Origin: Lacibacter sediminis
GTDB lineage: Bacteria > Bacteroidota > Bacteroidia > Chitinophagales > Chitinophagaceae
Direction: 5' to 3'
NCBI RefSeq assembly: GCF_014168535.1
Contig: NZ_CP060007.1
Coordinates: forward strand, 806,001-870,000
Length of the DNA stretch: 64,000 nt
The position numbers and the translations under genes were made by a program. Each line of letters opens with the position of its first letter. Positions within the stretch are counted from its first letter, which is position 1. This document shows positions 1 to 8,438 of this stretch, piece after piece. The notes under the pieces were generated by a model. The model did not search any database and had not been told where the DNA came from. It saw only the letters and a list, made by a program, of their open reading frames with translations.

Positions 1-69
1 AAACACTCATTCAGCGAATAGATTTTGCTGCCTGCCCGTCCTTTCCGAATTTCGCCCAAAATTCAGCAC

Positions 70-1491
70 ATGATCGCCGTTGATAAATATGCAAAAGTTG
101 ATCTGGAAATTGTTCAGCAACTCAAAGCCATTGTTGGCGAACAATATGTTTTTGTTGATGAAGAATCGCTCAGCAACTATGCGCACGATGAAACAGAGAA
201 TCTTCATTTTCCTCCCGAAGTGGTAGTGAAGCCACGTACAACAGAAGAGATCAGCCGCATCATGAAGCTTTGTAATGAGGCAACTATTCCCGTTACGCCA
301 CGTGGTGCAGGTACGGGTCTGGCAGGTGCCGCACTGGCAGATAAAGGCGGTGTGTTACTTTCGACTGAACGTTTGAATTCCATTTTAAAAATAGATGAAC
401 GCAATAACCAGGTTATTACCGAGCCGGGTGTTATTACCGAAGTGTTGATGGATGAGGTAAAGAAAGTAGGTTTGTTTTATCCACCTGATCCAAGCAGCAG
501 AGGCAGTTGTTTTATTGGTGGAAATATTTCTGCAAACAGTGGCGGTCCAAAAGCAGTGAAGTATGGTGTAGTAAGAGATTATGTATTGAATCTTGAAGTG
601 GTATTGCCAAGCGGTGAAGTGATCTGGACAGGTGCCAACGTATTGAAGAATTCAACAGGTTATAATCTTACGCATCTAATTGTTGGCAGTGAAGGAACCT
701 TGGGCATCGTTACGAAGATTGTATTGCGGTTAATTCCGTTGCCGAAATACGATTTGCTCATGTTGGTGCCTTTCAGAAATTTAGAACAGGCAGGTGAAGC
801 AGTGAGTGAAATTTTCAGAGCAGGATTTGTACCGAGCGGATTAGAGTTGGTGGAGATCGATGCATTGCAAATTGTAAGTAAGATGGTTGATAGTTCTGCC
901 GTTCCTCTTACAGAAGATACAGAAGCGCATCTTATCATTGAAGTAGATGGAAACGATGTTGATGTATTGATGAAAGAGATGGAAGCAATTAGCGAACTCT
1001 TAACGAAATATGATATTGGTGAATTGTACTTTGCAGACGATGCACAGCAGAAAGCAGAGTTGTGGAAATTGCGCAGACGTGTTGCTGAAGCAGTGAAGAT
1101 AGTTGGATATACAATTGAAGAAGACACCGTTGTACCAAGAGCAGAATTACCAGCGTTGATCCGAGGTGTAAAAGCGTTGGGCAAGCAGTATGATTTTAAT
1201 GTGGTGTGTTATGGTCATGCAGGTGATGGTAACCTGCACATCCGTATTCATAAAGAAGGAACGCCTAACAGTTACGGTGATGCAGAAATGAACAAATGCC
1301 TGCGTGCAATGTTTGAATTGGTTTATAAGTTAGGTGGAACGATCAGCGGAGAACACGGCGTTGGGTTGATCCAGAAAGGATATATGAATATTGTGATGAA
1401 AGAAGCCAACCTTCGTTTGATGCGTGAGATTAAACGTGCATTCGATCCAAATAACATCTTGAATCCCGGTAAAATTTTTGATCTGCAATAA
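70..1491 (+). CDS. FAD-linked oxidase, GlcD-type (glycolate/D-lactate dehydrogenase family)
   Basis: The protein (473 aa from the ATG at 70) is a PCMH-type FAD-binding oxidase with a C-terminal FAD-oxidase domain. Such enzymes oxidise 2-hydroxyacids such as glycolate or D-lactate. The N-terminal half has the FAD signature PRGAGTGLAG near residue 80 and GGNISANSGGPKAVKYG near residue 155. The C-terminal part has CYGHAGDGNLHIR and ends GEHGVGLIQK...FDPNNILNPGKIFD, typical of this family. No iron-sulfur domain is fused. An in-frame TTG at 25 would add 15 residues, but the ATG at 70 leads into a normal family start. The next gene follows after 12 bp, so they may be co-transcribed. The exact substrate cannot be read from sequence. 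Confidence 0.93.
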   Translation: MIAVDKYAKVDLEIVQQLKAIVGEQYVFVDEESLSNYAHDETENLHFPPEVVVKPRTTEEISRIMKLCNEATIPVTPRGAGTGLAGAALADKGGVLLSTERLNSILKIDERNNQVITEPGVITEVLMDEVKKVGLFYPPDPSSRGSCFIGGNISANSGGPKAVKYGVVRDYVLNLEVVLPSGEVIWTGANVLKNSTGYNLTHLIVGSEGTLGIVTKIVLRLIPLPKYDLLMLVPFRNLEQAGEAVSEIFRAGFVPSGLELVEIDALQIVSKMVDSSAVPLTEDTEAHLIIEVDGNDVDVLMKEMEAISELLTKYDIGELYFADDAQQKAELWKLRRRVAEAVKIVGYTIEEDTVVPRAELPALIRGVKALGKQYDFNVVCYGHAGDGNLHIRIHKEGTPNSYGDAEMNKCLRAMFELVYKLGGTISGEHGVGLIQKGYMNIVMKEANLRLMREIKRAFDPNNILNPGKIFDLQ

Positions 1492-1503
1492 AACCTTATA
1501 CAA

Positions 1504-2094
1504 ATGAAAAAATCACTCTTCCTATTTTTGATGTTGATGACTTCACTTCTTTCGTTTGCACAAAATGTAGAAGAAGATGAAAAAGAAAAAGGTTTCAAAC
1601 GGGATCAGTTATTTATTGGCAGCGGTGTTAACCTTGGTTTTTTCAACGGATTTATCCTTGGGTTAAACCCTGAAATTGGTTACAGCTTAAATCGTTTCAT
1701 TGATGTGGGTATAGGCACCAATGTAAATCTTATTACACAAAACGATCCCAATTCTCCAACAACCTACAGGCAATGGACATTTGGTGGTGGACCATTTGTT
1801 CGTGTGTGGCCAGTGAATATGCTGTTCATTGGAGGACAATTTGAATACAATAGTATTGCATACAGTGTGAAGTCAGGGGGAGATATTGTTTTCAAGGAAA
1901 ATCGTAATGCGCCGAGTATATTAGTTGGTGCCGGTTATGGAAACCGCACCATTGGTGGTAACCAGTTTTATACAAGTATTATGGTGGATGTGCTCCGCAA
2001 TCCTAATTCGCCATACATTGATAGCTACAGACGATTGCAGCCTGTGTTCCGCACAACGTTCTTATTTTATTTTAAACCTAAGCGGGAACGGTAG
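1504..2094 (+). CDS. Secreted outer-membrane beta-barrel-like protein
   Basis: This 196-aa protein has a clear signal peptide (hydrophobic core LFLFLMLMTSLLSFAQ), then an acidic stretch and alternating Gly/aromatic strands, for example GSGVNLGFF, VGIGTNVNL and FGGGPFVRVW. It ends in an aromatic strand (FLFYF) followed by basic residues. This pattern fits a small 8-10 strand outer-membrane barrel. No specific function is recognised. It lies 12 bp after the FAD oxidase. Its 3' end overlaps the convergent LOG-family gene by 17 bp. Confidence 0.8.
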   Translation: MKKSLFLFLMLMTSLLSFAQNVEEDEKEKGFKRDQLFIGSGVNLGFFNGFILGLNPEIGYSLNRFIDVGIGTNVNLITQNDPNSPTTYRQWTFGGGPFVRVWPVNMLFIGGQFEYNSIAYSVKSGGDIVFKENRNAPSILVGAGYGNRTIGGNQFYTSIMVDVLRNPNSPYIDSYRRLQPVFRTTFLFYFKPKRER

Positions 2095-2620
2095 AAAAAA
2101 TTTCTGCAGGTTCGTTTACAATTACAATACGTTCTTCAGGCAGCTCGTAAAGAAAATCTTCACGAAACATCCGGCGCATATGCTCAATTAAATGCGTGTA
2201 AAACCCATTGCTGTTAACAATGAATATTTTCTTATTGTGTATCTTCAGCGTATTCCACGTGAGCATTTCAAATAATTCATCCAATGTGCCATAACCACCT
2301 GCGAGTACCACTGCCGCATCACACAATTCATACATCATCTTTTTACGCACATGCATATCTGTTACCACATGTAACTCAGTAATGCCTTTGTGCTGTGCTT
2401 CCCATTCCAATAATACTTCAGGAATAACACCAACTACATTTCCTTGTGCTTCCATTACGGAATCTGCAACAGCACCCATGATGCCTTTGCCGCCACCGCC
2501 ATATACGAGTTTGATATTTTTTTCAGCCATCAACCGGCCCAGTTCTTTTGCATGTGTAATGTAGAGAGGATCGGCGCCGGCTTTTGATCCGCAAAAAACT
2601 GCAAGTGAAGTGAATTGCAT
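2078..2620 (-). CDS. LOG family protein (TIGR00730; nucleoside 5'-monophosphate phosphoribohydrolase)
   Basis: This 180-aa Rossmann-fold protein matches the Lonely Guy family, which cleaves the N-glycosidic bond of (cytokinin-like) nucleoside monophosphates. It carries an N-terminal nucleotide-binding start (LAVFCGSKAGADP), GGGGKGIMGAVA near residue 40, and the paired motif RKKMMYE ... GGYGTLDE near residues 93-115. The family motif is usually PGGxGTxxE; here the first proline is alanine (LAGGYGTLDE), while the catalytic Arg and Glu are kept. The length is normal. It is convergent with, and overlaps by 17 bp, the beta-barrel gene, with no room for a terminator between them. Confidence 0.93.
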   Translation of the reverse strand: MQFTSLAVFCGSKAGADPLYITHAKELGRLMAEKNIKLVYGGGGKGIMGAVADSVMEAQGNVVGVIPEVLLEWEAQHKGITELHVVTDMHVRKKMMYELCDAAVVLAGGYGTLDELFEMLTWNTLKIHNKKIFIVNSNGFYTHLIEHMRRMFREDFLYELPEERIVIVNEPAEIFSTVPA

Positions 2621-2700
2621 ACGATAAAAATATGCTGCAAAGTAAGCAAACTGTATGACCGTTCGATTAATTCTTTATCTTCATTTTTAAACAAGTCCTT

Positions 2701-4164
2701 ATGTCGCCAGTCTTGCTGTTCTCTTTTGTATTTGGTTATTTTCTATTGCTGCTTGTGGTAGCATGGTACACTTCCAAAAATTCAAATAACGAATCATTTT
2801 TCATAGGCAACCGCAGCAGCAATTGGATGTTGGTGGCGTTTGGTATGATCGGTACTTCGCTCAGCGGTGTTACGTTTGTGAGTGTGCCTGGTGCAGTAGC
2901 AAAAGAGTCGTTTGCATATTTTCAAATTACTATCGGTTACCTTATCGGTTATATTACTATTGCATATGTATTGTTGCCCTTGTATTATAAACTCAATCTT
3001 ACATCCATCTACAATTACCTGAGCGGAAGGCTTGGTTTTAAAGCTTATAAAACAGGAGCGTCTTTTTTCATTCTGTCTAGAACCTTAGGTGCAACAGCAC
3101 GCTTATACCTCGTGGTGAAAATTTTACAGGATGCATTACCTGCATCAGTAAATATTCCATTTTGGGTAACAACACTTGTGATCCTTATCATGATCCTGCT
3201 TTACACCTATGAAGGTGGTGTAAAAACAATTGTATGGACCGATACCTTGCAAACAACCTGTATGCTGGCCGGGCTTGTAATTTGTGTGGGCTATCTTCTC
3301 AACCAAATGGATTTGAGTTTTGGCGACAGCCTCGTCGCCATGAATGAAAAAGGATATTCAAAGATCTTCTTCACTGATCCAGGCAGTAAATTGTTTTTTG
3401 TAAAACAGATATTGGCAGGTGCATTCATCACCATCACCATGACGGGTATGGACCAGGAGATGATGCAGAAAAATATTTCTGTAAAAACGTTAAAAGATTC
3501 GCAGAAGAATGTGCTTACACTGGGTGTAATATTAATGGTTGTGTTGATGTTGTTCCTCTTCCTCGGTGGCGTGTTATTATTGTTTGCAGAACAACAAGGC
3601 ATAACTGCTGTTGGTGATAAATTATTCCCTGCTATTGCATTGAATCATATGCCGCCAATTGTGTCGGTGATCTTTATCATTGCGTTAATATCGGCCTTGT
3701 TCCCAAGTGCCGATGGTGCAATTACAGCTCTCACTTCATCGTTCTGTATCGATATCATTGGTATGCAACGGAGAACAGATCTTACTGATGCTGAAAAGAA
3801 AAAAATGCGTCAGCGTGTGCATCTTGTTTTTGCTGCTGTGTTTTTGTTATTGGTGATGGTGTACAAATGGGTGAATGAACCCAGTATGATTGGTGTCATT
3901 TTAAAAGTAGCAGCCTACACTTATGGCCCATTATTGGGTTTGTTTACGTTCGGAATTATTACCAAACGGGCCGTAAACGATAAGTTTGTTCCTTTCGTTT
4001 GTATCATCGCTCCCGTCATTTGCTTCTTCATTGATAAGTTTCAAAAACAACTGTTTGGCTCGTTTGAAGTGGGTCTTGAGCTACTCATCATCAATGGACT
4101 TTTAACCTTTATTGGGTTGTTGATGATCTCGCATAAGCAACAGGCAACAGGCAATTTGCAATAA
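2701..4164 (+). CDS. Sodium:solute symporter family transporter
   Basis: The protein (487 aa) has about 13 hydrophobic helices spread over its length. It begins with a first helix (VLLFSFVFGYFLLLLVVAWY) and the SSS-family segment NRSSNWMLVAFGMIGTSLSGVTF. The region ARLYLVVKILQ and the later DGAITALTSSF segment also fit sodium/solute symporters. The substrate cannot be assigned. The last codons (QQATGNLQ) lie inside a CAGGCAA-repeat island that continues into the intergenic region, so the extreme C-terminus may be recently changed. A weak -7-like element (TATCTTCA) lies at 2677-2684. Confidence 0.92.
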   Translation: MSPVLLFSFVFGYFLLLLVVAWYTSKNSNNESFFIGNRSSNWMLVAFGMIGTSLSGVTFVSVPGAVAKESFAYFQITIGYLIGYITIAYVLLPLYYKLNLTSIYNYLSGRLGFKAYKTGASFFILSRTLGATARLYLVVKILQDALPASVNIPFWVTTLVILIMILLYTYEGGVKTIVWTDTLQTTCMLAGLVICVGYLLNQMDLSFGDSLVAMNEKGYSKIFFTDPGSKLFFVKQILAGAFITITMTGMDQEMMQKNISVKTLKDSQKNVLTLGVILMVVLMLFLFLGGVLLLFAEQQGITAVGDKLFPAIALNHMPPIVSVIFIIALISALFPSADGAITALTSSFCIDIIGMQRRTDLTDAEKKKMRQRVHLVFAAVFLLLVMVYKWVNEPSMIGVILKVAAYTYGPLLGLFTFGIITKRAVNDKFVPFVCIIAPVICFFIDKFQKQLFGSFEVGLELLIINGLLTFIGLLMISHKQQATGNLQ

Positions 4165-4250
4165 GCAAGAAATAACAGGCAATATAAAGAGGGAATACTA
4201 CCCTGGTATAACGGCTTTGCCATTTGCCTATTAACTATTCCCAATTGCCA
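4134..4250. repeat. Short-word repeat island (CAGGCAA / TTGCC)
   Basis: The stretch overlaps the end of the symporter gene and the spacer after it. It contains three CAGGCAA words (4141, 4148 and about 4176) and AAGCAA/AAGCAAG words, followed on the other side by TTTGCC, TTTGCC and ATTGCC, which are the same word inverted. No reading frame or strong single hairpin explains it. It looks like duplicated short-word DNA of the kind also seen at 24580, 29426 and 43467. Confidence 0.55.
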
Positions 4251-4292
4251 GTTTTAAAACTATCTGTTTTATCTTTACCGAAACGTTTTTAC

Positions 4293-4931
4293 TTGGAGTT
4301 GATCAACCCGAAGGCCGAACTTTATGCAGCACGCTTCTCTTCAACGGAAGATATGGTGCTGAAAACCATCTCAGCTGAAACGGAAGCATCACATGTACAA
4401 CCCCACATGATGAGTGGGCATCTCCAGGGACAGTTCCTTGAAATCATCAGCAAACTTGTTCAGCCGAAACGCATTTTAGAGATCGGCACCATGATCGGTT
4501 ACAGCACAATCTGTCTTGCAAAAGGACTTGCTGTAGACGGAGTACTACACACCATCGAGATGCGGGAGCAGGATGCAGCTATCGCCAAAAATAATTTCAT
4601 CAGGGCCGGGCTGAAAGATCGTATTCAACTGCATGTGGGTAATGCGCTTGAAATCATTCCTCAACTGCAGGAAACATGGGATCTCGTATTTATTGATGCC
4701 GATAAACCCGGCTACGAAAAATACTATCAGCTGCTAAAATCACGTTTAAAGAGCGGCGGCCTCATCCTGGCAGATAATGTATTGTTTCATGGTGATGTGC
4801 TGGAAGAGGAGATCAAAGGAAAGAACGGTAAAGCCATTCATGCATTTAATGAAATGGTGAGTGCTGATGATGAAGTTGAAAAAGTAATGTTAACCCTGAG
4901 AGACGGACTGTTTCTCATTCGTAAAAAATAA
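4293..4931 (+). CDS. Class I SAM-dependent O-methyltransferase (caffeoyl-CoA/catechol OMT family)
   Basis: This is a family-3 O-methyltransferase of about 212 aa. It has the SAM-binding motif LEIGTMIGYSTICLA, the acidic segment DLVFIDADKPGYEKYY, and the metal-site motif LILADNVLFHGDV. I chose the TTG at 4293, which gives MELINPKAELYAARF, the usual family N-terminus. The longer frame from the TTG at 4224 would place the promoter-like element TATCTTTA (4270-4277) inside the coding region and add unrelated residues from the repeat island. The next gene starts 8 bp downstream, so this probably opens an operon with the glucosaminidase and hpt. The methyl acceptor is unknown. Confidence 0.9.
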   Translation: MELINPKAELYAARFSSTEDMVLKTISAETEASHVQPHMMSGHLQGQFLEIISKLVQPKRILEIGTMIGYSTICLAKGLAVDGVLHTIEMREQDAAIAKNNFIRAGLKDRIQLHVGNALEIIPQLQETWDLVFIDADKPGYEKYYQLLKSRLKSGGLILADNVLFHGDVLEEEIKGKNGKAIHAFNEMVSADDEVEKVMLTLRDGLFLIRKK

Positions 4932-4939
4932 AATATACT

Positions 4940-6001
4940 ATGCAAAGACTGGTTTATTTATTCATTGCTCTTTTGTCGTTTACAGCAGTATCTGCTCAAA
5001 CAATAACGATTGAAGAGTACGTAAATACCTACAAAGAAATTGCCATCAAAGAGATGATACGCACCGGCGTACCTGCATCAATTACATTAGCGCAGGGTAT
5101 TGTGGAAACGGAAAGTGGAAACAGCAAGCTGGTAAAAAAATCAAACAATCATTTTGGTATTAAGTGCAAAGAAACATGGACAGGTCCAACGGTAAGTCAT
5201 GATGATGATGCGCCCGGTGAATGTTTCCGTAAATATGAAAATCCGGAGCAGTCGTATATTGATCATTCTGATTTTCTACGCACACGCAAGCACTATAATT
5301 TTCTCTTCGGTCTCGATCCTGCAGACTACAAAGCATGGGCTTATGGGTTGAAGAAAGCCGGCTATGCTACCAATCCTGCTTATCCGCAGATGCTCATTAA
5401 GTATATTGAGAAATACAATCTCAACGAATATTCGTTGATCGCATTAGGTAAGAAGCAAGCTGCTGATCCGATCATCGCAAAAAAAGATGAGCCTGTTGCG
5501 CCTCAGCAAACTGTGGTGGTTGAGCCACAACAACAGATGCAAACAACAACTGTTGCTGTAGTTGAAGAAGTGAAAAAGCCGGCTGTCAATTACCCAACAG
5601 GTGAATTCAAGATCAATGAAACAAAAGTGGTGTATGCACCAAAGGGAACATCGTTTCTTGCTATTGCACAACAACACAATGTGCCGTTGAAGTGGTTATT
5701 CGATTTTAATGATCTGAAAGAAACAGAAGTGTTGGAGAAAGATCAGCTCATTTACCTGCAACGTAAACGTCGTATTGGTGTTAACCAATTCCATGTAGTT
5801 GCAAGTGGCGAAACATTGTATGATATTGCACAGGCAGAAGGCATCCGCTTAGAAGCATTGTTGCAGTTGAACTATTTGCCAGTTAATAAACAGCCTGCGC
5901 CTGGGGAGCAATTGTATTTGCAACAACCTGCACCTGCTGCACCAAAACTTCTTACAGTTGTAAATACTAAAGAAAGATCAGAACTCATCATTACTAAATA
6001 A
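4940..6001 (+). CDS. Secreted N-acetylglucosaminidase (GH73) with two LysM domains
   Basis: This 353-aa exported cell-wall hydrolase has a signal peptide (residues 1-20, ending VSAQ), then a glucosaminidase domain at about 25-165. That domain includes ITLAQGIVETESGNSKL, with its catalytic Glu, and NNHFGIKCK. A Pro/Gln/Val-rich linker follows at about 180-215. Two LysM-like modules come next (about 230-275 and 283-325, the latter VASGETLYDIAQAEGI). It probably cuts peptidoglycan glycan chains and is held to the wall by LysM. It sits between the O-methyltransferase (8 bp) and hpt (5 bp), in an apparent operon. Confidence 0.93.
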   Translation: MQRLVYLFIALLSFTAVSAQTITIEEYVNTYKEIAIKEMIRTGVPASITLAQGIVETESGNSKLVKKSNNHFGIKCKETWTGPTVSHDDDAPGECFRKYENPEQSYIDHSDFLRTRKHYNFLFGLDPADYKAWAYGLKKAGYATNPAYPQMLIKYIEKYNLNEYSLIALGKKQAADPIIAKKDEPVAPQQTVVVEPQQQMQTTTVAVVEEVKKPAVNYPTGEFKINETKVVYAPKGTSFLAIAQQHNVPLKWLFDFNDLKETEVLEKDQLIYLQRKRRIGVNQFHVVASGETLYDIAQAEGIRLEALLQLNYLPVNKQPAPGEQLYLQQPAPAAPKLLTVVNTKERSELIITK

Positions 6002-6006
6002 ACTGC

Positions 6007-6552
6007 ATGTCAACCATCAAAGTCCACGATAAGTATTTTATTCCTTACATGACGGAGGCAACAGTGCTTGCCCGAATTGCTGAAATAGGAAAAGACATTG
6101 ATCGTGATTATGCAGGTAAGAAGCCGCTTTTTATCGCCATTCTGAATGGTTCGTTCATGTTTGCTTCTGATCTTTTTAAATGTGTGAGCATTGATGCAGA
6201 GATCTGTTTTATCAAACTTGCTTCTTACAAAGGAACAAAGTCAACCGGGCAGGTGATCACAGCAATAGGTCTTGATACTGATATTGTCGATCGTCATGTG
6301 ATCATTGTGGAAGACATTATTGATACAGGTAAAACCATGAATGAGTTTTTGCCACAGCTGCACAATCAGCAACCTGCTTCATTAAAAATTGCGGCTTTGT
6401 TACATAAACCCGAAGCAACAAAATATCCGATCACCATTGATTATTTAGGCTTTTCAGTTCCTAATAAATTCTTACTTGGTTATGGTTTGGATTATGACGG
6501 TCTTGGCCGTAACTTGAAAGAGATATACCAGCTGACCGAAAACCCTTCCTGA
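6007..6552 (+). CDS. hpt: Hypoxanthine phosphoribosyltransferase
   Basis: This 181-aa type I phosphoribosyltransferase makes IMP/GMP from hypoxanthine/guanine and PRPP in purine salvage. The PRPP-binding motif VIIVEDIIDTGKTM is at about residues 98-111. The family-typical ILNGSFMFASDL and KLASYKGT segments precede it, and the C-terminus has VPNKFLLGYGLDYDGLGRNL. The length is normal. It starts 5 bp after the glucosaminidase stop. Confidence 0.96.
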   Translation: MSTIKVHDKYFIPYMTEATVLARIAEIGKDIDRDYAGKKPLFIAILNGSFMFASDLFKCVSIDAEICFIKLASYKGTKSTGQVITAIGLDTDIVDRHVIIVEDIIDTGKTMNEFLPQLHNQQPASLKIAALLHKPEATKYPITIDYLGFSVPNKFLLGYGLDYDGLGRNLKEIYQLTENPS

Positions 6553-6590
6553 TTTACCACTTACTAACCCGGTGAAGCAGGAATTGAACT

Positions 6591-8375
6591 ATGAACCTAA
6601 GGTGCATTGCTTTGGTATGCTTGCTTCTCATCGCCGCAACAGCGGATGCACAATTTTATTTTCGTGGTGAAGTGAAAGATGCTGCTGGTAATGGGTTAGC
6701 ATTGGTGCAGATACGACTTCACACATCCAATTCATTTTATACTTCAGGATCAACGGGAGCATTTGGTATCCCATCAACAAAAACAAAAGATACGGTCAGC
6801 TTTTTTCTGCACGGGTATGAAGAAAAAACAGTTGTGCTGAACAGCAATGAATACAATACGGTTTTGATGAAACCAAGTGTAGCCATCAGTAATCCTAAAC
6901 GGAAACTTTTATCTGTAACCAGAGATAAGAAAGAAGACACAAAGGGACATTATTTTACTTCGGGAGAAACCTATTCGTCACAAGTAGAGAACAGTTTTAA
7001 CCAGGCTGCTGATTATGCTTCTGTTGGTTTTGCCATGAATGTTGACAAAGCATCGTACAGCAACATTCGTCGTTTCATCAATATGAATTCAAGGGCGCCA
7101 ACAGATGCCGTGCGTATTGAAGAGATGTTGAATTATTTTCCGCAGCCTTACAAAGAACCTGAACCCGGTAAAGATTTTCATGTGCAATCACAGCTTACAG
7201 ATTGTCCGTGGAATCCATCGAACCGTTTATTGTTTTTACAATTGCAGGCAAGAAAGATCAATTACGATTCGTTGCCACCCAGCAATTTTGTTTTCCTGAT
7301 CGATGTGAGCGGTTCAATGGATCTGCCCAATCGTTTGCCTTTATTGAAAACTGCATTTCGTATGATGGTGCAGAACCTGCGTAGCATTGATACCCTATCC
7401 ATCATGTTATATGGCGGAACAGTTGGTATTGTATTGCAACCAACAGGCGGTAATGAAAAAGACAAGATCATGTCGGTTATTGATTCATTAGCAGCAGGTG
7501 GTGATACGCCGGGTGAATCAGCTATACGACAAGCTTATCGGTTGGCGCAAAGTCAGTTTATTATTGGAGGCAACAATCGTGTGATACTTGCAACTGATGG
7601 TGATTTTAATGTGGGTGAATCAAGTGAAGAAGCATTGATGCAACTGATCACACAAAAACAGCAGACAGGAATTTATTTAACCTGCCTTGGTGTTGGTATG
7701 GGTAACTATAAAGATTCAAAATTGGAAGCATTAGCGAAAAAAGGCAATGGCAATTTTGCATATCTCGATAATGTGATGGAGGCAGAGAAAGTATTGGTGA
7801 AAGAATTGATGCAGACCTTGTATGTGGTGGTTGATGATGCGTATCTCAACACCATCTTTCAAGCATCACAGGTAAAGCGATACCGTTTGATTGGGTTTGA
7901 TAATCGTAAAGATGTACTCGCTGACAGCAACAGTATTCTGGAAGGTGGTGAAATAGGAACAGGTCATACGGTAACAGCTGTGTTTGAAGTGGAACTCGAA
8001 AAAGATTACAATACCGAAACACCCGTTGCTGAAGCAGAGTTAAGTTATCAATCGGTAAAAACGAAAAACAGGGTAAATGAAAAAATTCAACTGCCGTTTA
8101 ATTACCAATCGTTGTATCGTGTTGACAGCAGCTATCGTTTTGCAGCAGCAGTGGCAATGTTTGGTTTGATGTTAAAACAATCGCCTTATATCAAAAATCC
8201 GAATTGGGATGCGTTGATAAACCTGCTGACTACCTGTGTAGATCCAAAAGATTACTGGCAAAATGAAATGCTGATGCTGGTGCGCAAGGCTAAAGAATTG
8301 TACAAGCCGGTAAAAGAAAAGAAACGCTGGTTTAGAAAAAGAGAACGAAAGAAAGATGAGATCATTTTATTTTGA
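6591..8375 (+). CDS. Secreted von Willebrand factor A protein (YfbK-like, with carboxypeptidase-regulatory domain)
   Basis: This 594-aa protein has a signal peptide (about 1-21) and a CarboxypepD-reg-like beta domain (about 22-90). The family-specific N-terminal vWF domain follows (ASVGFAMNVDKASYSNIRRF). Next is a vWA domain with an intact MIDAS motif DVSGS starting at Asp238, plus LATDGDFNVG. A YfbK-type C-terminal region and a basic tail (KKRWFRKRERKK) complete it. Such proteins are envelope-associated metal-dependent ligand binders; the ligand is unknown. It lies 38 bp after hpt and ends at a bidirectional terminator. Confidence 0.9.
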   Translation: MNLRCIALVCLLLIAATADAQFYFRGEVKDAAGNGLALVQIRLHTSNSFYTSGSTGAFGIPSTKTKDTVSFFLHGYEEKTVVLNSNEYNTVLMKPSVAISNPKRKLLSVTRDKKEDTKGHYFTSGETYSSQVENSFNQAADYASVGFAMNVDKASYSNIRRFINMNSRAPTDAVRIEEMLNYFPQPYKEPEPGKDFHVQSQLTDCPWNPSNRLLFLQLQARKINYDSLPPSNFVFLIDVSGSMDLPNRLPLLKTAFRMMVQNLRSIDTLSIMLYGGTVGIVLQPTGGNEKDKIMSVIDSLAAGGDTPGESAIRQAYRLAQSQFIIGGNNRVILATDGDFNVGESSEEALMQLITQKQQTGIYLTCLGVGMGNYKDSKLEALAKKGNGNFAYLDNVMEAEKVLVKELMQTLYVVVDDAYLNTIFQASQVKRYRLIGFDNRKDVLADSNSILEGGEIGTGHTVTAVFEVELEKDYNTETPVAEAELSYQSVKTKNRVNEKIQLPFNYQSLYRVDSSYRFAAAVAMFGLMLKQSPYIKNPNWDALINLLTTCVDPKDYWQNEMLMLVRKAKELYKPVKEKKRWFRKRERKKDEIILF

Positions 8376-8377
8376 TA

Positions 8378-8412
8378 AAAGAAGAAGGGCAGCTTAGCTG
8401 CCCTTCTTCTTT
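8378..8412. terminator. Bidirectional terminator between the vWA and M14 genes
   Basis: A perfect 16-bp stem with a 3-nt loop spans 8378-8412. The GC-rich core is GGGCAGC/GCTGCCC and the outer arms are A/G-rich against T/C-rich. It lies between the convergent stops at 8375 and 8439 and can end both transcripts. Confidence 0.85.
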
Positions 8413-8438
8413 AGGTATAAGTTTTCTGATTTCTTCTT

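Noticed and set aside
660-1184. A 174-residue reverse frame opposite the FAD oxidase gene
   Set aside because: The opposite strand encodes a clear conserved enzyme throughout; this frame is Ser/Thr/Asn-rich by reverse-codon bias.
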